A DNA stretch of 37,160 bases. It comes from Polaromonas sp. Its GTDB lineage: Bacteria > Pseudomonadota > Gammaproteobacteria > Burkholderiales > Burkholderiaceae_C. Within the stretch, counting starts at the first letter, position 1; each line of letters opens with the position of its first letter. A model generated the notes under the pieces. That model had not been told where the DNA came from. It worked only from the letters and a program-made list of their open reading frames with translations, and made no database searches. Shown piece by piece: positions 7,329 to 16,722 of the stretch. The position numbers and the translations under genes were made by a program. The DNA lies in the NCBI GenBank assembly GCA_028292045.1, contig JAQGMZ010000033.1, positions 1-37,160 of the forward strand. Direction: 5' to 3'.

Positions 7329-9428
7329 TTACCTTTCGCGCAGTTTGGAGGCCGAATAGCGCGCCATCAGGGCGGCTTGCGCCCCATGGCGCTGCGCCGG
7401 ATCAGTCGGTTTTACACGCGCATAGCTGCCGTTGGGCTGCAGGTCCCAGGCGTCGCGCCCGTCGTGCAGGTAAGCCACCAGGCATTCGTCAATGAGACGC
7501 TGCCGAAGTACCGGGTCGGTGACCGGCCATGCCAGCTCAACCCGGCGCAGCATGTTGCGGTTCATCCAGTCGGCACTGGACAGGTACAGGGTGTCGTCTT
7601 TTTCCACCCGGAAGTAAAACACGCGTGAATGCTCCAGGAACCGGCCAATCACCGAGCGAACCCGGATGTTGTCGGTCACGCCGGGAACCTGCGCCGGCAG
7701 CATGCAGGCGCCGCGCACGATCAGGTCGATCCTGACGCCGCACTGCCCTGCCCTGACCAGGGCCAGAATCAGGTCTTCGTCGGTCAGGGCGTTGGTCTTG
7801 ACCACGATGCGGGTGTCTTTTCCCCGCAGCGCGGCTTGCGCGAGCGCATCAATTTTTTCCAGCAGCCTGGTGTGCAGCTGAAACGGCGCCAGCAGCAGGC
7901 GATTCAGCTTGGGCAAACGGCTGTGGCTGGCCAGGTGCACAAACACATGGTCAATGTCCGACGTCAGCAGCGGATCGGCCGTGAGGTAGCTGATGTCCGT
8001 GTACAGGCGGGCCGTGCCGGGGTTGTAGTTGCCGGTCGAAAGATGGGCGTAGCGCACCAGCCGCCTGCCTTGCCTGCGGGTCACCAGCAGCATTTTGGCG
8101 TGGGTTTTCAGGCCCATCACGCCATAGACCACCTGCGCGCCAATGGATTCGAGCATTTCTGCCCAGTTGATGTTGGCCTCTTCGTCAAAACGCGCTTTCA
8201 GTTCGACCACGACCGTGACTTCCTTGCCGCGCCGCACCGCTTCGCGCAGCAGCAGCATCAACTCCGAATCAGCGCCCGTGCGGTAAATGGTCTGCTTGAT
8301 CGCCAGCACCTTGGGGTCATTCACGGCTTCGCGCAGAAAGGCCAGAACGCCGTCAAAGCTTTCGAAAGGCTGGTGGATCGAGACATCGCCCTGCTGGAGC
8401 CGCTCAAAAAAGGACTGTCCGGGCTGCAGTTGCCGGGGATAACACGGCTTGTGCCGGGGAAACAGCAACTGGGGGTCATTGACCAGATCGACCAGTTGCG
8501 TCAGGCGGACCAGGTTCACCGGACCGGGCACCCGGTACAGGGCCAGCGCAGGCAGGTTGAACTGGGTCAGCAAGAAGCCGGAGAGAAATTCAGAGCAGCC
8601 GGCTGACACTTCCAGCCTTACCGCCTGGCCGTAGTGCCGCTGCTCAAGGCCCAGGCGCAGGGCCGTTCGAAGATTTTTTACATCGTCCTCATCCACTTCC
8701 AGGTCGGAATGGCGGGTGACGCGAAACTGTGAAAACTCGCCCACTTTGCGGCCCGGGAACAGGTCGGCCAGATGCGCCCGGATGACGCTGGACAGCGACA
8801 GAAAAAGCCGGCCTTCTCCACCGCCCCGGTGAGTCATGGGAATGAGGCGCGGCAGAACCCGCGGCACTTTGACAATGGCGATTTCATTTTCACGGCCAAA
8901 GGCATCGCGCCCGCCAAGCCGGACGATGAAGTTGAGCGACTTGTTGGCAACCTGCGGAAACGGGTGCGACGGGTCCAGCCCGACAGGCACCAGGAGCGGG
9001 CGCACTGCACGCTCAAAATACGCCCTGACCCAGCGCCGCTGCAGCGCATTGCGCTCGCCGTGCGAAACAATGCGAATGCCCTGACGCCCAAATGCGGGCA
9101 GCAGTTCATCGTTGTACAAGGCGTACTGGCGCGCCACCATGTCGTGCGCTATGCCCGAAATGGCTTTGAAGGATGCGGCTGTGCAAGTGCCTTTTTGCTC
9201 GCTGCCCTCGAAGGCCGTCAGGTGGGAAACAGCGCGGACTTCAAAGAACTCGTCAAGGTTGGACGACACGATGCACAAAAAGCGCAGCCGCTCCAGGAGA
9301 GGCACGTCGTCACGCCGCGCCCAGTCGAGCACCCTTTCATTGAATGCCAGAATGCTGCGGTCACGGTCAAGAAACGTGATGGGCACCACAGCCGGCAAAG
9401 GGACGACAGGTGAAGTGGAATTCGGCAA
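7329..9428 (-). CDS. ppk: Polyphosphate kinase PPK1
   Basis: PPK1 makes polyphosphate from ATP by way of a phosphohistidine. It has 699 residues, near the usual length. The N-terminal domain begins FLDRDRSILAFNERVLDWA and SNLDEFFEVR. Catalytic features include the His in GLKTHAKMLLVTRR (about residue 443), HLSTGNYNPGTA, and the C-terminal VRSVIGRFLEHSRVFYF with the second conserved His. The start is taken as TTG at 9428, because an in-frame TAA lies five codons upstream and no ATG precedes the conserved region; a GTG a dozen codons in is an alternative. A Pho box 47 bp upstream suggests induction by phosphate starvation. sixA follows 8 bp downstream. Confidence 0.96.
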   Translation of the reverse strand: MPNSTSPVVPLPAVVPITFLDRDRSILAFNERVLDWARRDDVPLLERLRFLCIVSSNLDEFFEVRAVSHLTAFEGSEQKGTCTAASFKAISGIAHDMVARQYALYNDELLPAFGRQGIRIVSHGERNALQRRWVRAYFERAVRPLLVPVGLDPSHPFPQVANKSLNFIVRLGGRDAFGRENEIAIVKVPRVLPRLIPMTHRGGGEGRLFLSLSSVIRAHLADLFPGRKVGEFSQFRVTRHSDLEVDEDDVKNLRTALRLGLEQRHYGQAVRLEVSAGCSEFLSGFLLTQFNLPALALYRVPGPVNLVRLTQLVDLVNDPQLLFPRHKPCYPRQLQPGQSFFERLQQGDVSIHQPFESFDGVLAFLREAVNDPKVLAIKQTIYRTGADSELMLLLREAVRRGKEVTVVVELKARFDEEANINWAEMLESIGAQVVYGVMGLKTHAKMLLVTRRQGRRLVRYAHLSTGNYNPGTARLYTDISYLTADPLLTSDIDHVFVHLASHSRLPKLNRLLLAPFQLHTRLLEKIDALAQAALRGKDTRIVVKTNALTDEDLILALVRAGQCGVRIDLIVRGACMLPAQVPGVTDNIRVRSVIGRFLEHSRVFYFRVEKDDTLYLSSADWMNRNMLRRVELAWPVTDPVLRQRLIDECLVAYLHDGRDAWDLQPNGSYARVKPTDPAQRHGAQAALMARYSASKLRER

Positions 9429-9459
9429 GGATGAGCTTTACAGTCAAAAACAAGCAGTA

Positions 9460-9493
9460 TTTTTACAGCGGACTTGTGACACCGGCATGACAA
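9460..9493 (-). promoter_or_regulatory. Pho box and -10 element of ppk
   Basis: On the minus strand, TTGTCATGCCGGTGTCAC (9476-9493) gives half-sites TTGTCAT and GTGTCAC spaced by 4 nt. TAAAAA (9460-9465) follows exactly 10 nt downstream as a -10 candidate. The GTGTCAC half-site is identical to the one in front of pstS. Transcription would start near 9453, giving a leader of about 25 nt before the TTG start of ppk. Confidence 0.8.
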
Positions 9494-9610
9494 CCGCCTG
9501 TTAATTATTCGCAGCCCTGCAGGCCATGGCAAATCAATGCCGGGGCCATAAGCAAACACCTATTTAACCAGGCGGTTTGCGCATAGTTTTATGCACTGGC
9601 CATTCCTGTT

Positions 9611-11305
9611 TCAACGTGATTTTTGCTGCGCATCCCGGGAAATTGAAGAAAGCGTAGCACGCGTGGTGATGACTTCGGGGTCCAGCGTCACTTCGATCAG
9701 CGTGCCTTCGGTGCGGTTGATGGCAGCCAGCAGCTCAGCTTCGAATTCGTCCGTGCGGGTGATGCGCACGCCCGCATAACCGTATGCGCGCGCCAGCGCC
9801 GCAAAATCGGGGTTCTGGAGGTGCGAGCCGCTCTGATGCAGGGGATACTGCTTTTCCTGGTGCATGCGGATGGTGCCGTACATGCCGTTGTTGAGCAGCA
9901 CGATGATGGTTTTAGCGCCATGCTGCACCGCCGTGGCGAGTTCCTGGCCGTTCATCAAAAAATCGCCATCGCCTGCAATAGTGAAGACCAGGCGCCCGGT
10001 GGTGATGGCGGCCGCAATGCCCGCCGGCACGCCGTAGCCCATGGCCCCGACGGTGGGCGCCAGCTGGGTCTTGTGCCCCTTGGCCAAGCCATGGTGCCGG
10101 TAAAAGCGATGAATCCAGCTGGCAAAATTTCCAGCCCCGTTGGTCAGCACCGCATCGGGCGGCAGATGTTTTTGCAGCAGCCCGACGATCACCGGCATGT
10201 CGATGTCGCCCGGCAATGCCTGTGGTTGCAGGTTGGCCAGGTAGTCTTCATGGGCCGCAGCCGTCCAGGCTTCCCACGGCACGGACACGGGCGCGGTCAG
10301 CACTTCAAGCGATCGGGCGGCGGCATTCATGGTGGCGTTGATCGCCAGGTCCGCCTGAAAGACACGGTTCAGTTCCTCGGCGCTGGCATGGACATGCACC
10401 AGTTTTTGCCTGGGCCGTGGTGCTTCAATCAGGCTGTAGTTGCCGGTCGTCATTTCACCCAGGCGCGGACCGATGGCAATGATCAGGTCGCTGGCCTTGA
10501 CGCGGGCCGCCAGCCGGGGGCTCAGGCCGATTCCGACGTCGCCGGCGTACAGCGGATGGTGGTTGTCGAAGGTGTCCTGGAAGCGAAAGGCGTTGCCCAC
10601 CGGAAGCTTCCAGTTTTCAGCAAAGCGCTGCAAGGCCTGAGCCGCCTGCGGTGTCCACCCGCCTCCGCCGGCAATGATCAGCGGCTGCCTGGAAGCCAGC
10701 AGCATTTCGCGCAACGTGCGCAAGGCGCCGGGGTCGCTCCAGGCCTGGACGGCTTCTACCCGGGGCAAAGGCCGGGCGGAGGTCATCCGGGTCAGCATGT
10801 CTTCGGGCAGCACCAGCACGACCGGGCCGGGTCGGCCGTTCATGGCGGTGGCAAAGGCGCGCGCCACATATTCAGGAATGCGGTCCGCATCGTCGATGCG
10901 CTCGACGCGCTTGGCAAAGCCGCGGGTGGAGGGGCCGAAAAAGCTTGAGTAGTCGACCTCCTGAAAAGCCTCCCGGTCACGGCAGTCGCTGGCCACGTCG
11001 CCGACCAGCAGCACCATGGGCGTGGAATCCTGAAAAGCGGTGTGCACGCCGATGGACGCATTGGTGGCGCCCGGACCGCGCGTGACCATGCACACCCCCG
11101 GGCGGCCCGTCAATTTTCCGTGCGCCTCGGCCATGAAGGCTGCGCCGCCTTCCTGCCGGCATGTAATGAACTGGATCTGGTCCCGCCGCGCATGCAACCC
11201 GTCCAGCACGGCCAGGTAACTTTCCCCGGGAACGCCAAATGCATGACTGACGCCCTGGGCCAAAAGGCAATCGACTAGAAGGTGGCCGGCAAGTTGTGAA
11301 TTCAT
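9611..11305 (-). CDS. Thiamine-diphosphate-dependent enzyme, acetolactate-synthase-like
   Basis: This is a 564-residue enzyme of the acetolactate synthase / benzoylformate decarboxylase superfamily. The N-terminal pyrimidine-binding domain has the catalytic Glu in CRQEGGAAFMAEAHG (about residue 51), followed by VTRGPGATNASIG and QDSTPMVLLVGD. The central domain has LIIAIGPRLGEMT. The C-terminal diphosphate-binding domain has GAMGYGVPAGIAAA, GDGDFLMNGQELATA and NNGMYGTIRMHQE. The frame is open to 11353; the ATG at 11305 fits the family N-terminus. No small regulatory subunit is adjacent, so this is probably a catabolic or uncharacterised IlvB-like enzyme rather than the biosynthetic acetolactate synthase. 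The substrate cannot be assigned from sequence alone. Confidence 0.88.
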   Translation of the reverse strand: MNSQLAGHLLVDCLLAQGVSHAFGVPGESYLAVLDGLHARRDQIQFITCRQEGGAAFMAEAHGKLTGRPGVCMVTRGPGATNASIGVHTAFQDSTPMVLLVGDVASDCRDREAFQEVDYSSFFGPSTRGFAKRVERIDDADRIPEYVARAFATAMNGRPGPVVLVLPEDMLTRMTSARPLPRVEAVQAWSDPGALRTLREMLLASRQPLIIAGGGGWTPQAAQALQRFAENWKLPVGNAFRFQDTFDNHHPLYAGDVGIGLSPRLAARVKASDLIIAIGPRLGEMTTGNYSLIEAPRPRQKLVHVHASAEELNRVFQADLAINATMNAAARSLEVLTAPVSVPWEAWTAAAHEDYLANLQPQALPGDIDMPVIVGLLQKHLPPDAVLTNGAGNFASWIHRFYRHHGLAKGHKTQLAPTVGAMGYGVPAGIAAAITTGRLVFTIAGDGDFLMNGQELATAVQHGAKTIIVLLNNGMYGTIRMHQEKQYPLHQSGSHLQNPDFAALARAYGYAGVRITRTDEFEAELLAAINRTEGTLIEVTLDPEVITTRATLSSISRDAQQKSR

Positions 11306-11318
11306 GCGTTCATTGTGC

Positions 11319-11339
11319 CCGTTGCATTGCACGCAACGG
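11319..11339. promoter_or_regulatory. 7-7-7 inverted repeat upstream of the ThDP enzyme gene, candidate operator
   Basis: CCGTTGC and GCAACGG form perfect 7-bp arms around a 7-bp centre. The repeat lies 13 bp upstream of the ATG at 11305, a common place for a repressor site. No regulator gene is adjacent, and the binding protein is unknown. Confidence 0.35.
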
Positions 11340-11377
11340 CCGGCAGGGTCCACTGCAATGCCACTAACTTTTCATGG

Positions 11378-11680
11378 CTACTCGGGGGTCGCGGTGTCCG
11401 CATCGGAGCCGCCATCCTCCAGCGCCTGCCGGGCCAGTTCCTCATCGCTCAGGGGCGGCGCGTTTTCGAGGGCGGCCAGTTCTTCAAGCAGCGCCTCTTC
11501 GGCAGGCTCATGCCCGAGCAGCACTTCCTCGATGCGCTGGGTGAACGTCTCGGCATGAATGGCTTCGGGGCCGCTGGTCGCGGGTGGAAACTTGTCGGCC
11601 AGGTCGGCCATGACGGCGTCGGATTTTTCTTCCACCCAACGCACAAAGTCGTTGCCGGGGGGTGTTTGCGATGCGGCCAT
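11378..11680 (-). CDS. Small acidic hypothetical protein
   Basis: This is a 100-residue acidic protein with no signal peptide or membrane segment. It has WVEEKSDAVMADLADKFPP near the N-terminus and a Glu/Leu-rich helical second half (EEALLEELAALEN). The ATG at 11680 has a good ribosome-binding site (GGAG, 8 nt away), and codon use looks coding, so I consider it real. It is 72 bp upstream of the ThDP enzyme gene on the same strand and could be co-transcribed with it. I do not recognise the family. Confidence 0.68.
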   Translation of the reverse strand: MAASQTPPGNDFVRWVEEKSDAVMADLADKFPPATSGPEAIHAETFTQRIEEVLLGHEPAEEALLEELAALENAPPLSDEELARQALEDGGSDADTATPE

Positions 11681-11797
11681 GTAAGTCTCCTGGAGTTGAG
11701 TGTGAGGCCGGCTGAGCCAGCTCTGCCAGTCAATGTACGCCTGCCCGCCCGGCAGTGCAAGGCGTGAGGCAGTTGCCCGCGTTGCCCGAATCTGGAG

Positions 11798-14308
11798 TTA
11801 CTGCGCCAGGGCGGACAACGGCGGGGGCGGCGAAGGCTGCGCAGACGGTGGAGCCAGTGGATCGGGGCCCAGCGGCAACGCTTCCCTTAGCACCAGGCCT
11901 GCAGGCTTGACCAATGAAATCTCGGCCTCCCGCAGGCGCCGGAGCATGTCGAACAGCAAGGCGCTGCGAACGCCATAAGCGGCGCGGGGCGAGTTGACGA
12001 AAGCGGTGGCGTTGAACACCATGCCGCTGCTGTCGATGCTGTCGAGCTGCACCGTGGCCGCTGGGGTTTTCAGCACATCGGCATGGCCGGCGAAGGCGTC
12101 CAGAATCAAGCTGCGTACCTGGTCGGCGTCGGCTGCCATCGGCACGGGCAGCAATATCTTGACAAGCCCCATCGGGTTTGCATGCGTGACATTGCGCACC
12201 GTCTTGGTAATGAATTCCGAGTTGGGAACAATCACGGTGGAATGGTCGCCCATCTGAATTTCAGTGGCGCGCACGTTGATACGCCGAATGTCGCCTTCTA
12301 TGCCGCCCAGCGACACCCAGTCGCCCACCTTGACCGGTTTTTCAGCCAGCATGATGATGCCCGAAACGAAGTTCTGCACCACCGCCTGCAGGCCAAAGCC
12401 AATGCCCACGGACAAGGCGCTTGCCACCCAGGCAACCCGTTCCAGCCCAATGCCGACCGCGGCAAGTCCCATGGACAGGGCGAGCAGGTTGCCCGCGTAG
12501 GCAAACAGCGTGGCTGTCCAGACCTGCATGCCGGCATCGAGCGAAGTGGTTGGCAGAAAATCTTCTTTCAGCCAGCGCCTGACAATCCGAACCACGAACA
12601 GGCACAGGATGATGACCAGCGCCGCCTGCAGCACCGACGCCGGGAGAATCTCAAATGCGCCGATTGAAATGCCCTGGTGCAGCTTGTCGGCCCGCTCGAA
12701 CAGCTCAGAAGGCCCTTCGCCGAACGGTGCCAGCAGGAGCATCAATGCAATGGCCACCACCAGCAGCCGGCCAATGCCCGACAACAAAACAGCCGCTTGC
12801 GCGCGCACGCTCGTGAACCGGGAGCCAGGCAAGCCGGCCGTTGAATCGGTGCTGCCTTTGTTTGCTTCAGCAACGCCTGGCTGCGGGCTCAGCAGCGTGC
12901 TGAAGCCATCGTCAACGAGTACCGCCAGCAGGTAGGCAGAGCCCAGCACAGTGGCGATCCAGGCCATCTGGTGTACGACAAAGCTGCCCAGGGCCACGTA
13001 GCCCAGCAACAAGGCCAGCAGGCTGCCGGCCACGCCCAGCCAGGCCAGGCCCAGCACCGTGGTCAGCCACAGCGGGCTGGGCGGCCAGCTGGCGGCCAGT
13101 TCAGGGTCGGTAAGCGCCCGCTGGCGCGCCAGGTTGCCTTGCAGCAGGCCTACGCCGATGGCAATGCCCATGGCCAGCGCAACGATGCAATCGCTTGCCA
13201 CGGTGGTGATCAGGCTGGCATTGATCTGGGCAGTGAGCTGCACGGCCACCCAGGTCAGCACAATGAGCAGTGCCAGGAAGGGCGGCAGCCAGCGCAGCTT
13301 GAGCGCCACCGCATCGGGCAGTTGCAGCAGCCGCCATGACGGACGGTCGGGCAGCAGTAGCGCATGGCCGAGACCGACCACATAAGCGCCAAAACTGATC
13401 ACGCCCACCAGCTGGCCCGCCATAGGCATGACCGTTGGCGGCAAGCGCACGACCCACACCAGCCCCAGATAAACCACTTGCGCCATCAGGCCCGCCGTTG
13501 CCGCCGGCAGCAGCACCCGGGCCCAGGCAAGCAATGAACGGCGAAGCCGGCCCGGCGGAACCCGGGTGGTCGCCAGCCGCAAAAGAACACGGCCCGCCCA
13601 GACATGCAGGAACGCCAGGAGCAGCAACACCGCACCCACGCCAAACCAGACCCTGGCGCCGCTGGCCTGCGCTGAAACGGCCACAGCGTTGAAGACGCGG
13701 CTGGCCCGCAGCAGGTCGCCGGGAATGTCCGTTTTCAGTTCAGCCCAGAACAGCTTGCTCAGGATGGACGACGTGCGTTCGCCCAGCCTGGCCTGGAATT
13801 CAGAGCGCCGCAAGGCCGAGATTTCACCTGCCGTCTGCTCGCTTTCCACCGACAGCAGTTTGGCCCGCTTGAACTGAGCGTCCAGTTCGGCCCGCGCCTT
13901 GTTGAGCTGGCTGCGCAGCAACACCACATCGGGCGCCTCGGTCTGTCCCGGCGCAACAATTCCCAGCTCGGAAAGCCGCTCCTGAAGACTGGCCAGTTGC
14001 GGCTCCAGCAGCGCAGCCTCGGCGTCGGCTTGGGCACCGGCGCTGAGCACCTGGGCACGCAGTGAGACCAGGTCGGCTTCCTCTGCATTCGGGCTGTCAA
14101 GGATTTTTCTGGCCTGGTCGATTTGCGCGCGCGCAGAGTCCAGCGACGTGTTGATGCTGTCTGGCTGGGCATGGGCGCACAGCGCAATCACCCCCATCAG
14201 CAAACCAGCCACCAGGCCCCGCAAGCATTGGCCAGCGCCAGTAAGCCGAACATGGCGCCCGGCTTGGAGGAATAAGAGTTTCAAAAATCTTGGGAGGGCA
14301 ATGCGCAT
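11798..14308 (-). CDS. Large MscS-family mechanosensitive channel with N-terminal periplasmic domain
   Basis: This is an 836-residue inner-membrane channel. After an N-terminal signal or membrane segment ending near CAHAQ (about residue 48) comes a helical coiled periplasmic region of about 160 residues (DUF3772-like; ARAQIDQARKIL, RSQLNKARAELDAQ). Many transmembrane segments follow. The MscS core is at about residues 620-720, with GIGFGLQAVVQNFVSG, LAEKPVKVGDWVSLGG and GDHSTVIVPNSEFI. Such channels open under membrane tension and release solutes during osmotic downshock. The ATG at 14308 has no obvious ribosome-binding site, so the exact start is uncertain. It appears to be transcribed alone. 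Confidence 0.9.
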   Translation of the reverse strand: MRIALPRFLKLLFLQAGRHVRLTGAGQCLRGLVAGLLMGVIALCAHAQPDSINTSLDSARAQIDQARKILDSPNAEEADLVSLRAQVLSAGAQADAEAALLEPQLASLQERLSELGIVAPGQTEAPDVVLLRSQLNKARAELDAQFKRAKLLSVESEQTAGEISALRRSEFQARLGERTSSILSKLFWAELKTDIPGDLLRASRVFNAVAVSAQASGARVWFGVGAVLLLLAFLHVWAGRVLLRLATTRVPPGRLRRSLLAWARVLLPAATAGLMAQVVYLGLVWVVRLPPTVMPMAGQLVGVISFGAYVVGLGHALLLPDRPSWRLLQLPDAVALKLRWLPPFLALLIVLTWVAVQLTAQINASLITTVASDCIVALAMGIAIGVGLLQGNLARQRALTDPELAASWPPSPLWLTTVLGLAWLGVAGSLLALLLGYVALGSFVVHQMAWIATVLGSAYLLAVLVDDGFSTLLSPQPGVAEANKGSTDSTAGLPGSRFTSVRAQAAVLLSGIGRLLVVAIALMLLLAPFGEGPSELFERADKLHQGISIGAFEILPASVLQAALVIILCLFVVRIVRRWLKEDFLPTTSLDAGMQVWTATLFAYAGNLLALSMGLAAVGIGLERVAWVASALSVGIGFGLQAVVQNFVSGIIMLAEKPVKVGDWVSLGGIEGDIRRINVRATEIQMGDHSTVIVPNSEFITKTVRNVTHANPMGLVKILLPVPMAADADQVRSLILDAFAGHADVLKTPAATVQLDSIDSSGMVFNATAFVNSPRAAYGVRSALLFDMLRRLREAEISLVKPAGLVLREALPLGPDPLAPPSAQPSPPPPLSALAQ

Positions 14309-14399
14309 CAGAAAACAGCAACGCTGGCGCGCGGCATGCTGGAGTCGAAGGGACTGCCATCATAGAGGCCCGTTGACAACGGCCCCGCAGCCCAACCGT

Positions 14400-15635
14400 T
14401 CAGGCGCTGGCCAACATGGTGCGCCGCACCCGCCGCACATTGAAAGCGCTGGCAATCAGCACGGCCTGCATCAGCGCCAGCCCCAGCAAGACGCCCCGGA
14501 ACTGGCCGTGGTCCATCATGGCGCCAAAAACCAGCGGCGACACCGCCTGGCCAATGTCCAGTCCCGCGTAAACCACACCATAGACGCGCCCTGAGGCATG
14601 TTCAGGCGTTGACCGCTTGACCAGCAGATCGCGCGACGGGCCGGCAATGCCGGAGACAAACCCCATCAGGCCGAACAGCACGGGAACCAACACTGGCGGC
14701 GGGCTGCCCAGGGCCAGCACGAGCGCCAATGCTGCAGCCAGGCCAAAACCGATGCCCACGATGCGCTCGCAGCGCGAAGGATCGGTGGCCAGGAACCCAC
14801 CCAGCACCATGCCGCCGGCCGCGCACAGCATATAAACCGTCAGGCATGTGGCGACCAGTGTCAATGGCATGCCATGCAGCTGGCGAGCGGCCTCAGGGGC
14901 AAAGGCCTGCACCACGCTGAGCACAATTGCATACCAGAAGAAAAAGGCGAAGCACATCCAGACCGAGGGGATCCTGAGAAAATCCAAACTGCCGCCGGCA
15001 GCTTGCGCACCAACGGAAGGCGCCATGGGCTTGAGCGCCAGTTTTTCCCGGTGAAGCACCAGCACCAGCAGCACGGCAAAAACCAGCACCCCGGCGCTGG
15101 CCAGCGCAATGCGCCATGAGAAAACGAAGGTCAGGCCCACCACCAGCGCAGGCGCCAGCGCCCAACCCAGGCTGCCGGTGATGCCATGCACGCTGTAGGC
15201 ATGGCCCAGGCGCGAGGCGCTCACCTTGCGATTGAGCAAGGTGTAGTCGGCCGGGTGAAAAACGCCATTGCCCACACCGCCCACCACTGCAAATGCGGCC
15301 ATCATCCAGTAGCTGGTGCTGATGGCATACCCCAATGCCGAAAACCCCAGCAGGGCCAGGCCCCCCAGCAATATCGGACGCGGCCCGAAGCGGTCCACCA
15401 CAAAGCCGCCCAAAGCCTGCGATGCGCATGACACCACGAAGAAAACCGACATTAAAAACCCCAACTGGGCATAACTAACGTTGAATTCCTCCTTGAGCCA
15501 CGGAAATAAAGGCGCCAGCAGCAACTGACTGAAATGGCTGACCAGGTGAGCCAGCCCGACCAGTCCGATCACGCCGGCATCAAGCCGCAAGTCGGAGGTG
15601 CTGGCGGGGCTAGTCGCTGGGTTTGTGGTAGTCAT
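14400..15635 (-). CDS. MFS transporter, fosmidomycin-resistance-like
   Basis: This is a 411-residue major facilitator superfamily protein with about 12 membrane segments in two halves. Visible motifs include LVSHFSQLLLAPLFPWLKEEFNVSYAQLG near the N-terminus and GGFVVDRFGPRPILLGG, the loop 2-3 signature. HPADYTLLNRKVSASRLGHAYSVHG and DLLVKRSTPEHASGRVYGVVYAGLD resemble the fosmidomycin-resistance (FSR) branch of efflux proteins. Its substrate is unknown. It is divergent from creA across about 140 bp, which should hold both promoters. The ATG at 15635 is the first start in the frame. Confidence 0.87.
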   Translation of the reverse strand: MTTTNPATSPASTSDLRLDAGVIGLVGLAHLVSHFSQLLLAPLFPWLKEEFNVSYAQLGFLMSVFFVVSCASQALGGFVVDRFGPRPILLGGLALLGFSALGYAISTSYWMMAAFAVVGGVGNGVFHPADYTLLNRKVSASRLGHAYSVHGITGSLGWALAPALVVGLTFVFSWRIALASAGVLVFAVLLVLVLHREKLALKPMAPSVGAQAAGGSLDFLRIPSVWMCFAFFFWYAIVLSVVQAFAPEAARQLHGMPLTLVATCLTVYMLCAAGGMVLGGFLATDPSRCERIVGIGFGLAAALALVLALGSPPPVLVPVLFGLMGFVSGIAGPSRDLLVKRSTPEHASGRVYGVVYAGLDIGQAVSPLVFGAMMDHGQFRGVLLGLALMQAVLIASAFNVRRVRRTMLASA

Positions 15636-15774
15636 GCGCTATCGTAATATGCGGAACCGAATCTGAAATGCGAAACACCGCCATGCAGCATCGAGCTTCG
15701 AACCGCATCCCGGTGCCAGCACAATCCGGCCCGGTTCATGCGGCTTCCGACCCAGGTAATTTTCAAGGATTTTC

Positions 15775-16290
15775 ATGAACTTATTTACTTATTCCCTGAA
15801 CACGCACAACCATTTCCGACTCGCGGCCACGGTCGCCATGCTGCTGTTGAGCGCTTGCAGCCTGTCCAGCGCCGAGGAAGTCGGCGCAGTCGATACTGTC
15901 TTCAAGTTCATTGGACCCGACCACAAGATTGTGGTGGACGCCTATGACGACCCAAAGGTCACGGGCGTGACCTGCTATGTTTCCCGCGCAAAAACTGGCG
16001 GCGTAAAGGGCGCTTTAGGCCTGGCCGAAGACAAGGCCGAAGCTTCGATTGCCTGCCGCCAGACAGGTGCCATCACTTTTGTGAATGGAAAACCACTGGA
16101 CAAGCAGGAGGAAATGTTCAGCGAACGCATCTCGCTGGTGTTCAAGAAGCTGAGGGTGGTGCGCATGGTCGATGCCAAACGCAATACGCTGGTTTACCTC
16201 ACCTATTCAGAACGCTTGATTGAAGGATCACCCCAAAACAGCGTGACGGCGGTTCCGGTGCCTGCTGGAACAGTCATTCCGTTGAAATAA
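15775..16290 (+). CDS. creA: CreA family exported protein
   Basis: This is a 171-residue secreted protein of the CreA family, whose molecular role is unknown. The signal sequence ends in LLLSAC (about residues 22-27), which looks like a lipobox. The mature part has the CreA hallmarks [40 protein letters not shown], split here over about residues 36-76, and then [13 protein letters not shown] and the Phe/Lys-rich segment before [18 protein letters not shown]. An AAGGA ribosome-binding site precedes the ATG. The gene stands alone, divergent from the MFS gene, without creBCD. Confidence 0.92.
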   Translation: MNLFTYSLNTHNHFRLAATVAMLLLSACSLSSAEEVGAVDTVFKFIGPDHKIVVDAYDDPKVTGVTCYVSRAKTGGVKGALGLAEDKAEASIACRQTGAITFVNGKPLDKQEEMFSERISLVFKKLRVVRMVDAKRNTLVYLTYSERLIEGSPQNSVTAVPVPAGTVIPLK

Positions 16291-16722
16291 TATTGAATCC
16301 AGCAATTGCATGCCCACATGCTTGCTGGCCATCGATGCAAGCCCATAGCGCCCGAAAACAGAATGCTGCGCGTTAACCACCTCATCTGGTTGCTTTGGTT
16401 CGGTTGATGTTTTCAAAGTATTCCCGGCATTAACACCCGGTATTAACAGCCCGCTGAAATTTACATTTTGAAAAACCAGCGAAGTCGCCAATATCTCTAA
16501 TTTTCTGAATTGATATTTTTTCTTTTGATTAACTTTCCGTGTTGAGAAAAAAATCAGGAATTGCCAATCGGACGAGCCCATCCTGGGATTTGCCCTCACC
16601 GCATTCAGCCCGAGTATGGGTGCTGCATTCTGGATGAAAAACGAGAAACGTATCCACAAAGCGCAAGTGCATGCAAGTGGCCTGTCCTTTGGCAATTATT
16701 CGCATAGCTGTAATTTTATGTC

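Noticed and set aside
16228-16695. 155-codon minus-strand open frame over the creA end and the AT-rich gap
   Set aside because: It overlaps the creA 3' end, has no ribosome-binding site and its predicted protein has no recognisable domain.
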